NCBI GenBank assembly: GCA_019188255.1
Contig: JAETXT010000001.1
Location: forward strand, 1,054,001 to 1,118,000
Direction of reading: 5' to 3'
From: Verticillium longisporum
Taxonomy: Eukaryota > Ascomycota > Sordariomycetes > Glomerellales > Plectosphaerellaceae
DNA length: 64,000 nt
Part shown: positions 56,428 to 64,000 of the stretch, in pieces
Layout: each line of letters opens with the position of its first letter
Position numbering within the stretch: position 1 is the first letter of the stretch
Notes under the pieces: generated by a model
What the model saw: the letters and a program-made list of their open reading frames with translations, nothing else
The model's database searches: none
Told to the model about the DNA's origin: nothing
Translations under genes and position numbers: made by a program

Positions 56428-58163
56428 ATGATAGCAGCCATCGAGCGGTTTTCACCCCTGGTGAGACCGCTGCAGCCTTGGCACGTCATCGCCGCCGTGA
56501 TATTCATCTCCATAGCGATCCTCGTCTCCGCAACCCTGTTGAGCATCGTCTTCGGCCTTCAATACCCCTCGAACGTGCCGCGCATCAGAGAAAAGCCCGG
56601 CGCCGGCCACTTCAGCTTGAGAACTCGATTAGCTTACTACACTGACTGCGAGGCCCTCTTCCGCGGGGCCTACGAAAAGGTGAGCCCCTCCGTGGAGTCA
56701 TGAGTACCCCCGTTGTTGAGCGCGAGCGCTGAAAGCTGCGCAGTATGGCAAGTTTGGGAGGACTGTTCTAGTTCCCGGGCTCGGCCTCCGCACCGAGGTC
56801 ATCCTGCCACCGAGTGCTCTGCGCTGGATGTTGTCTCTCCCGGACAACAGCATCAGCTCAAGCCACGCGTTCGTCGAGTTGGACCAGCTCACGTACACGC
56901 TGGGCGAAGACCGGCTGTTGGTCGACAGCTGGAACGCCCTGGTTGCGAAGCGCGACATGAACGCCGTGCTGGAGAAGGTTGCGGCTGTGCTGAATGACGA
57001 GCTTCGCGTCGCGTTCGATGAGCAGTTTGGCACGGACACGGAAATCTGGCGCGAGGTGGATCTGAACAAGGCCATGCCTCTCGTTATTTCGCAGGCTGCT
57101 GGCCGATACACCATGGGCCTACCTCTATGTGCGTTCAACCTTTTCGTCTCACGTACCAGTGCTGATAGAGTGTCACCGGGCAGAGACAAGGAGTATCGGC
57201 AGAGCACGGTTGACGTGTCCAGCTTTTTCTTGACAATGGCCGCCGTCATGGGCATGGTGCCCGTCTTCCTCAAACCGATCATCGGGCCTCTTGCCGCCCT
57301 GCCGATGAATGCAGCCCTCCGCAAGTTCCACAGCCTCCTGCGACCGGAGTTTAAGAAGCGCATGGACATGATTCAGGCTGCTGAGAAAGGAGAGCCCGTC
57401 AACGAGCCCGAGGACCTGTTGCAGATGGCCATCCGCTACGGCCTGGCGAACCGCAGCCACGAGTTATAATTTTCTCGAAATCAGCAAGCGCATGACCATC
57501 ACGAACATGGGCACCACGCATCAGACCAACATGACCATGATCAACATGATGCTCGAAATCATCGACTCGGACGCCGAGCTCAACACGATTGCCGTGCTGC
57601 GCGACGAGATGCGCAACGTCCTCGGCGACGGGCCGGACATCAAATGGACCAAGGCCAAGATCGCCCAGATGGTCAAGGCCGACAGCGTCGGGCGTGAGAC
57701 GCTGCGCAAGACGTCCTTTGGCAACCGCGCCATGCTACGCATGGTCGTCGCCGACTCGCTCGAGACGCCGGAAGGCGTCGTGCTGCCGAAGGGGAGCATG
57801 CTGTCGGTGCTGACGCCACCGCAGCACTTTGACGAGGCGACGCATGAGGACGCGGGCAAGTTTGACCCGTTCTGCTTCTCGCGCGCTCGCGAGGGCGAGG
57901 CGACAAGGAGCGGAGCTCTTGGGTTCACGTCGACGGGAGCGCACTTTTTGCCGTTTGGGCACGGCAGCCATGCGTGTCCCGGGCGGTTCCTCGTCGATTA
58001 CGAGATGAAGATGATCATGACGTATATTCTGCAGAACTACGATATCGAGTTCCCGGAGGAATACCGGGGGCGGCGGCCGCAACAGAAGTGGCAGGCCGAA
58101 GCTCGCTTGACTCCGTCTGACGGAGCCCGTATTCGGGTGAAGAGGCTGAGGGTGGCTGCGTAG
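56428..58163 (+). CDS. Cytochrome P450 monooxygenase, disrupted
   Basis: Exon 1 is 56428-56679 and an intron runs 56680-56743. The N-terminus has a membrane anchor (WHVIAAVIFISIAILVSATL). Conserved parts: ADSVGRETLR with the ExxR pair, TPPQHFDEATHEDAGKFDPF, and the heme loop FGHGSHACPGR with the Cys ligand. It resembles fungal ent-kaurene-oxidase-like (CYP58/CYP68-type) P450s. Two faults are visible. A 51-nt stretch (57129-57179) looks like an intron (donor GTGCGT, branch GCTGAT) but ends in GG instead of AG; it is in frame, so retention would insert 17 residues after PLC. An extra T around 57464-57465 shifts the frame before LEISKRMTITNMG. The gene may be a recent pseudogene or carry sequence errors. 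Substrate unknown. Confidence 0.8.
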
Positions 58164-58382
58164 GGATAGAGTATAACCAAGAACCAGAGTTCCTCGGCCG
58201 CACTGGCAGCGACGGGAAGTACATGTGCCTGGGCCAGAAGATCTGGTTAATCCAGATCAGAGAAATCACGACGCATGAGATCAAGACCGCACCTCGGTTT
58301 CTGGAGAGCTGTGGAAGAGAGCTGTGGAAGAGAGCTGTGGAAGAGTAGTGGGTATTCAGAGATGAGAAAAGAACATGTGTGG

Positions 58383-58997
58383 CTAGAACGACTTGATAGG
58401 TGACTCGTCTGGGTTCTTGGACGAATCGAAACGATGCAGTTCCTTCTTCTCGTGTCCAAGGATGACTAGTAAGGTGGTTAGCTAGATCTCTCAGAACAAG
58501 AGTCGGGTGCCCTTACTTCTGTCAAAAAGGTAGTAAGATGTCACGAGAAGAATAGGCATGGCAATCAACCCAGCGGTCCATCTTCTCGTGAGGCTATTGT
58601 ATTCTTTCTTGTATTCCTTGCTGTTCGGATCAAGAGGGGGCCGGGTTTTCGGGGCGGCCTTCTGGCCTTGTGGTGGTTCGGCGCGCTTGGGATTCACGGC
58701 TGTGGGTGAGTTCTGTCCTGGGATCCTCACTGAAGGTGCTGTATGTGCAGTCTTCTCGGGCTGGACTGTCGCGTTCGATGGCGCGGTCGGGGACCTCAGT
58801 GTAGCTGACTTCGGTGCTGGCGCTGGCGTGGGGACCGTCGTTGGTGTTGGTGTTGGCGCGGTCTTTTTCAGCGCAGAGAGGTTCGCATAGGGAGAGGCAT
58901 TGCTTGCTGGCTTGAATCTCGTCGCGTAGCATCGCAATGCGACCGAGTTGCTTGTCGAGCACGCTCGTAGCGGTCTTTGCAGTCGGGTTGGCAGCAT
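58383..58997 (-). CDS. Small mitochondrial-type single-pass membrane protein
   Basis: Two exons, 58997-58517 and 58465-58383, with a 51-nt intron encode 187 residues. The N-terminus MLPTRLQRPLRACSTSNSVA is Arg-rich and amphipathic, a probable mitochondrial presequence. A Thr/Pro/Ala-rich middle (PTPTPTTVPTPAPAP) leads to a conserved end: YKKEYNSLTRRWTAGLIAMP, membrane helix AGLIAMPILLVTSYYLFDR, and after the intron IILGHEKKELHRFD. The splice that gives DRIILGHEKKELH matches the usual C-terminal pattern of this fungal family. It is probably an inner-membrane protein; the function is unknown. Confidence 0.75.
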
Positions 58998-59553
58998 GAT
59001 TGGTATCGTAGGGACGATGTGTCGGTGGAGGTACGCTCGTGCGGGAGTTGAAATGTTTCCGGAGCTGTTTTGCAATCAATTGATCTTGACGATGATTCCC
59101 AGGGCAGTTTGAGGGATACAGCACAATTGTTGCTGTGCAAGTGCTAGGTATGGTTCACCTTTGAGCGGTCGCGTCTGATGTCGCGTTGGACTTTTGTCGT
59201 GAAGCAATCATCAATTGCTCGATTGGGTGGGGCCTGCGAAGCTGCCTTGTGGGGCAGTCTGCACTTGCTGCCATCTGTTGACAACGGCGAAGCAGACCTC
59301 AACCGACGAGTAGTGGCACGGCATTTTAAGTCCCATGGAAACCAAATGAACAGGGCGATTGCAATTCGCTTCTTTTCCTCATCCCTCCATGCAGAATCAA
59401 GAAGCAATGCTTCAAGTGGCGACATGTTCCTCTCGAACTGACTTCGATCATACAGTGCTTTCACCCTCATGCAGCCACAGCATAATTGCAGCAAGCCATC
59501 ACCAAACCCATGGAGTATGTAAGGTAACGTTACTCCCTCATTGCGGTGTCATG
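58998..59553. other. Intergenic region
   Basis: These 556 bp lie between the start of the mitochondrial-type protein and the end of the coiled-coil gene, both on the minus strand. No feature stands out. Confidence 0.5.
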
Positions 59554-60635
59554 TCACCACTGAGCGTCATACTCCTCCGTCCTGGCCTTCTTCCGTGTCT
59601 CATCCTCCAGGACACTGGTATCCACCGAACGCTTCCTCGAATGCTGTGAATCTGCCAGTCAAAGTCAGCTCTCGCTCCGGCACCTGTTGACAACGCACGC
59701 TTACGAGGAGGCGTCGGCACCGCAACCTGCGCCTTCAGCGCCCGCAGCTCCCCCCTGTATTCCTGCATCTGCCGCAGCAGGATCGACAAGAGATACGCAG
59801 TCTCCTCCCTGTGCGTCTTGAGCGCGTCAATCTCCGCGCGCTGGGCCGTCGTCGTCTCGGCCGTCATCTCGCGGAGGCCCTGGAGGTCCTGTCTCAGCTT
59901 CATCGTGCGCTGGAGGTTCCAGGCGTTGAAGTCCATCTGGTCGAACTCGGCGTCCGGTCCGCCAAAGTTGAGGCTCGGGTCTTCCTCGACGGGCATCGTG
60001 GGCCGTGGTGCCTCGCTCTGCACGCTGGCCACGTCGTTCTGCTCAGACTGCTGCTCTTCGCGACGCTCCAACTGGTCCTTCATTTCCTCAGAGGGCGTGG
60101 CGTGCTGCGCAGCCAAGTGGTCGTGCTCGTCCATGACATGTGTTGGCTGCACCGGCGTCGCAAGGAGCAGCTCGTGAACAGGCATCGCGGTATAGCCGAA
60201 ACCAAGAAACGGGACGGGAGCACCATATTGAACCTGGTAATCGACCAGCACGGCGCACACGTCCTCCTCCAGCGTCCCAGACTGGTGGGTATACCGCAGT
60301 GCGAGCATCTGCGCCGAGCTCGGCAGCCGGTGCGAGAAGGCCTCCCCGGCCTCCCTGTGCTGGATCGCAGCGTCCAGGGCCTTTTTGATGGACCGGACGT
60401 AGACAATGTCGCGGTGGGCAGCCGGGGGTTTGGCGTAGTTGTCGATCTTGTCGTAGAAGTCCCTGAGCAGCAGCGCGACCTCGCTCTTGAGCTCGGCATT
60501 CTCTCCCGTTCTGTGGCTGTCGAGGTCGTCTTCCATGGCTGCAAGGGCCTCTGCATGTGTGCTGCAACTGCGGATTCCGCGGTAGCCGTCATTCTGGGGA
60601 TCGCGTTCGTCGCTCTGGTCGTCCGAGTCTGCCAT
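59554..60635 (-). CDS. Coiled-coil protein of unknown function
   Basis: Two exons, 60635-59699 and 59651-59554, with a 47-nt intron (GTGCGT, branch GCTGACT, acceptor GGCAG) give 344 residues. The start is MADSDDQSDERDPQ. A helical N-terminal domain (ALLLRDFYDKIDNYAKPPA, VYVRSIKKALDAAIQHREAG) and a conserved-looking segment (YQVQYGAPVPFLGFGY) are followed by an acidic linker and a coiled coil (MKLRQDLQGLREMTAETTTA, RAEIDALKTHREETAYLL). The spliced tail SVLEDETRKKARTEEYDAQW looks far more natural than the unspliced reading. I do not recognise the family. The acidic/basic composition suggests a nuclear or cytoplasmic scaffold, but this is weak. Confidence 0.7.
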
Positions 60636-61272
60636 TGTGTCTTTGAAACAAGTGATGCAATATCCCTTGTGTGGATCTGATGCCGCTTCTGAACGGGTTA
60701 CTTCGCGCCTCTCAGTACTGCGCAAATATGTGAGATGTGTTTGAGCTGCCAGACTATGTCAGAGTAGCCTACCTAAAGTCTTTGCCTCGTAAGAACAAGC
60801 GTAGTCTGCCTTGAACTGGACTTTGGCCAAAAAGGCGGACGAAGGAAAGACTCAATAGGAGCTGCAAACTATTGAGATGGTGATCGTGAGGTGGGGGAGT
60901 GGAAAGAGCAGAAACAACAGACAATCCCATCCCCTCCCACGTCCGCCTACACTGGACCTCCAGTGAATGGAGACCATTTCTTGTGGACAATAGGCTATTC
61001 AAACAATTCAAATGTCGAGAGCCACATCAAAAAAGGCAAGTGCAGGAAACGGCGCAATGGCAACGACAGTGATCTGTCCAGAATCTGTGTACTCAAACTA
61101 CCACAGCAATCCAGTCGAAGGCATGAAATAAGAGCATATCAGAGACCCAGAATAATCAGCAAAAAGGAAGTCAAATTCTGTATAGTGATGAATCCCACAG
61201 GCACAAAGCCGCGGCGCTACTGACATGCTACCCAAACTCCAAAATCCAATGCTCGCCCACGCACCACCGACC
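60636..61272. other. Intergenic region
   Basis: About 640 bp between the start of the coiled-coil gene and the stop of the monooxygenase, both on the minus strand. It should hold the promoter of the coiled-coil gene. No gene or repeat is seen. Confidence 0.5.
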
Positions 61273-63116
61273 CTACAATCGCGCCGTCTCCTTTTGCACC
61301 TCCGCCTCGTCCCTCTTGCCACTAAAGACAACGATATCGCGCGACTTGACCGTGCCGCTCTTCGAAAGGACCTTTCGCCTCCCGCCCGTCGTGAGCGGGG
61401 CATCGTCGTCCCGATTCCGGATGTAGAAGGCCCAGTCGGCCGAGTTGTCCAGTTCGGTTTGCGAGTAGCCGTTGCCGAGCCAGGCAAACCTGTTGCCGGC
61501 GTGGACAATGTCGAGGTCGTCGAAGCGGACCTCCTTGAGGGCCTCGATGTAGTGCAGCGTCGAGCCGGGCCACAGGGCGACGACGGGGCCGTCGGCGCGG
61601 GGCTTGTACCAGGAGCGGCAGGGGTCGGACCAGACCGTCTTGGTCATGAACCACTCCTTGTACTCGACAAAGTCGCGCACGGCCTCCTCCTTGGGCGCGA
61701 TCTGCACGGTGTGTGTGCTCTGCAGGCGGCCAATGGCCGTGAGCAGCCAGGCGGCCTGGGCCCCGATGGCCGAGAGGCCGGGTCCGTTGCCGATGGGGCA
61801 GTTGGGGCCGAGCATGTTGAAGTAGTTGGGGAAGCCGGCGACGCCGATGCCGAGGTACGACTCGGGCGTGCCGGACCACTTGTCCTGGAGGTTCTCGCCG
61901 CTGGGGGCGATGATGGGGAAGCGGGGACGGAACGATGTGTCGAAGCCGGTGGCGCAGATGAGGACGTCGACGGGGTGCTCACGCCCGTCTTCGCCAATGG
62001 GGCCGCGCTCGCCGAGGGATTTGATCTCGCCGTAGACGACCGATACGTTGGGCTTGGTAAGGGACTCGAGATAGTCTACGCCTGGTGTCAGACGACGGCA
62101 CCCGACGCTCCAGTCTGGAATGAGCTTTTCCTCGAGGTAGGCGTCGCCGAGCTTGTCCTTCATCTGCTGGGTCATGTAAGGGTGGGAGTCGCGGTTGCTG
62201 CGGTTGTTCTTGCGGAAGATGCCGAATTGACCGTTGAGGCCGGATTCAATGTTCTTGCGGTACTCAAGCAGTGCGGCGGGGTTCTCCACAAACTCACGCT
62301 TCTCTTCTTCCGAGAAGCGATGCTGTTCGAGGCCTTGAACTGGAGAGACCCAGGTGGGCTCACGGATGAATGTCGTGACCTTTTTGCATTGGTCCCGGAT
62401 GGCGGGGAGGACCTGAATTCCAGACGAGCCGTTGCCGATGAGACCAACATGCTTTCCCTCCAGGCTCACGGATTCATCCCAGTTAGCGGTATGGAGGAGA
62501 ACGCCTCTGTACTTGTCGAGACCAGGGATGGCAGGCCACTTCCAGTTGTTAAGGATGCCGCCAGCATTGATGAGAACATCACAGTGATCCTCGACGATGG
62601 CACCTGTCGCAAGGTCCTTGATCTTCACGTCATAACCGCCGTCCTGGTGGTTCCAAGACGACTCGACAACCTGGTGCTGCAGCTTGACGTACTGGTAGAG
62701 GGCGTATTTCCTCGTAAAGCCTTCGAAGTATGCGAAGATCTCTTTCGCTGGCGGATACACAGCGGACCAGTCAAGCTTGGGTTCGAAGCTCCATGTGTAG
62801 TTGTGAGAGGGCACATCGCAGGCACAACTGATTCTGTCAGTCATTTTCTCTAGACGGTTCGGGTTGGAAGATGGAATGTGTACCCAGGATACTTGTTCTC
62901 CCACCAAGTGCCCGATACCGCTTCGTTCTTTTCGTAGACGGCAAGCGAGAAATTTTGAAAGTGTTTCTGCATTTTGTAGGCCACAAGAAGACCCGAGGCT
63001 CCGGCACCAACGCAGATGACTCGGATGTGCTTTTCGGAGTGGATGGGCCCGTCGAGCCTCCTTGAGGCATCACGATCACCGGCGTGCATGGTCTTTGGCA
63101 ACAGTAGGTCGGCCAT
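61273..63116 (-). CDS. FAD-dependent Baeyer-Villiger-type monooxygenase
   Basis: Two exons, 63116-62884 and 62827-61273, with a 56-nt intron encode 595 residues. Start MADLLLPKTMHAG. FAD-binding Rossmann motif VICVGAGASG (GAGASG at 37-42), then SGTWWENKYPGCACDVPSHN, restored across the intron. The BVMO-type fingerprint region reads YRGVLLHTANWD. A second Rossmann motif for NADPH (LIGNGSSGIQ) and a LICATGFDTSF motif follow. The C-terminus is ETARL. The enzyme would insert oxygen next to a ketone or oxidise a related substrate using NADPH and O2. The closest general type is the fungal steroid/cyclic-ketone BVMO; the substrate is not known. A P450 lies about 3.1 kb away but no biosynthetic core gene is present. 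Confidence 0.9.
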
Positions 63117-64000
63117 TTTAGATATAAAACGTGATCGAGGAACGGGGGCGAGTGTCGAATGCAGATGCACTTGGGTATAATGGAGTTGACCGTCGAATGG
63201 CAGGACGGCCCTTGACTGTCAAAAAAACAGATAATGGAGAGAAGGCGGGACACGAAACCGCGACACAAGAAGATCTTCAGGATAGAGGGTATTATAACAG
63301 CACACAGGAGGGCATGAAACAGGTCAGTCGAGCGTAGGTGGCATGCCCAGCAGCTGGCGTCATGACATGCACATTGTGGCCCTGGCCCCTGTCAGTTGGC
63401 TCTCTCAAGCTGCGTGGCCGGCTATCGAATATCGAGGTGCGGCACACCAACCTCCCTGTGGGAGCGCTGTGCGACAGACAGCCGATGATTGTCGGTCCGT
63501 GGTGTGGCATGACCGGGGTTTAGGGGCGGTAGTTTCTTGCATCTAGGGAAGCAAGCTCAGAGAGAAACACGGGAGTGGACAGCGTTTGTGGATCGGCCGA
63601 GTCATAGTGGATGTATCGCAGAAGGAAGTCTGGAGGTTCCATGACTCGTCTTTACTCGCCCGTCTGTGATCGCAGACGACAGACTCAGTCATGTTTGTTG
63701 CACGGTGGACCAGGTAGGGGTGGGCTCAACAGGGATCCCAGTCGACAGCCTTGGGGAAATCCGCCTGTCTTGCTTGCCATGTTCACAGCTTGCGGCGGGC
63801 CACTCCATCCCACGAGACCGGTAGCCCGGCTGAACGGGCCAGGTTCGCTTCCCTAGCTTTGTAGCCTGTGTTGGTGCAGGGCCAAGGGCTGGCCAGCCGT
63901 TTCTCCAAGCGACATGGCGTGACGGCTGCTTGCTGTCCTCGTTGAAAAACGTCCGAGGGGTTGTCCGAGGGGTCAAGGTACCGAGCCTGGAGTGGAGCTA
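63117..64000. other. Intergenic region to window end
   Basis: About 880 bp with the monooxygenase promoter near 63120-63300 (TATAAA at 63124-63129 on the plus strand is not oriented to this gene). No gene reaches the right edge as far as I can see. Confidence 0.5.

Noticed and set aside
61225..62853. Open frame of 542 codons on the plus strand
   Set aside because: It is antisense to the Baeyer-Villiger monooxygenase, which has clear FAD and NADPH motifs. The plus-strand translation has no recognisable domain; the frame stays open because of GC-rich third positions.
56428..63116. Secondary-metabolite cluster (P450, monooxygenase, with a PDR exporter and regulator further left)
   Set aside because: No polyketide, peptide or terpene synthase is present, the tailoring-type genes are interrupted by unrelated genes, and the P450 is damaged.

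Overview
This window is nuclear DNA from a filamentous ascomycete (Pezizomycotina, most likely a Sordariomycete). The reasons are: short GT-AG introns of about 47-123 nt with CTRAC/CTGAC branch points; fungus-specific families (Zn2Cys6 activator with a fungal_trans_2 domain, HET domain, PDR-type ABC transporter, CBM1-GH5 mannanase, LysM protein, HeLo domain); TACCTA-rich intergenic DNA; and a diverged repeat pair with a RIP-like C-to-T/G-to-A bias. The order cannot be fixed from the sequence alone. I rebuilt the gene models by hand from splice sites and family motifs.

Layout. 0-5 kb: the 3' tail of an unknown gene, a Tc1/mariner-type MITE, an RTC5/TLD-domain gene, and a secreted Pro/His-rich protein. 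5.6-11.8 kb: a divergent pair made of a kinase-Sel1-ankyrin protein (minus) and a HeLo-pseudokinase protein (plus), an arrangement that recalls RIPK/MLKL cell-death pairs. 12.2-24.6 kb: mostly housekeeping genes, namely SWC3 (SWR1 complex), a membrane-anchored alpha/beta hydrolase with an 8-nt microexon, N-myristoyltransferase (three apparent one-base frameshifts in C runs), a second hydrolase, and a ZZ/EF-hand membrane protein. 26-33.9 kb: a small GATA factor, a secreted CBM1-GH5 endomannanase, a repeat-derived AT-rich block, a myristoylated HTH protein and an SDR.

35.4-43 kb: a Zn2Cys6 regulator and a full-length PDR transporter that carries one in-frame TAG. 43-48.3 kb: a gene-poor island with hairpin-forming GATCAC clusters and one decayed gene. 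48.4-64 kb: a GH43 glycosidase, a HET-domain protein, a LysM membrane protein, a small conserved protein (one C-run frameshift), a cytochrome P450 with a frameshift and a damaged splice acceptor, a mitochondrial inner-membrane-type small protein, a coiled-coil protein and a Baeyer-Villiger-type monooxygenase.

The genes do not form an obvious metabolic cluster. Two themes stand out. One is allorecognition or regulated cell death (kinase-ankyrin/HeLo-pseudokinase pair, HET protein). The other is a set of disruptions of two kinds: single C deletions in C runs of conserved genes, which look like assembly errors, and disruptions outside homopolymers (PDR TAG, P450, decayed gene), which may be real.
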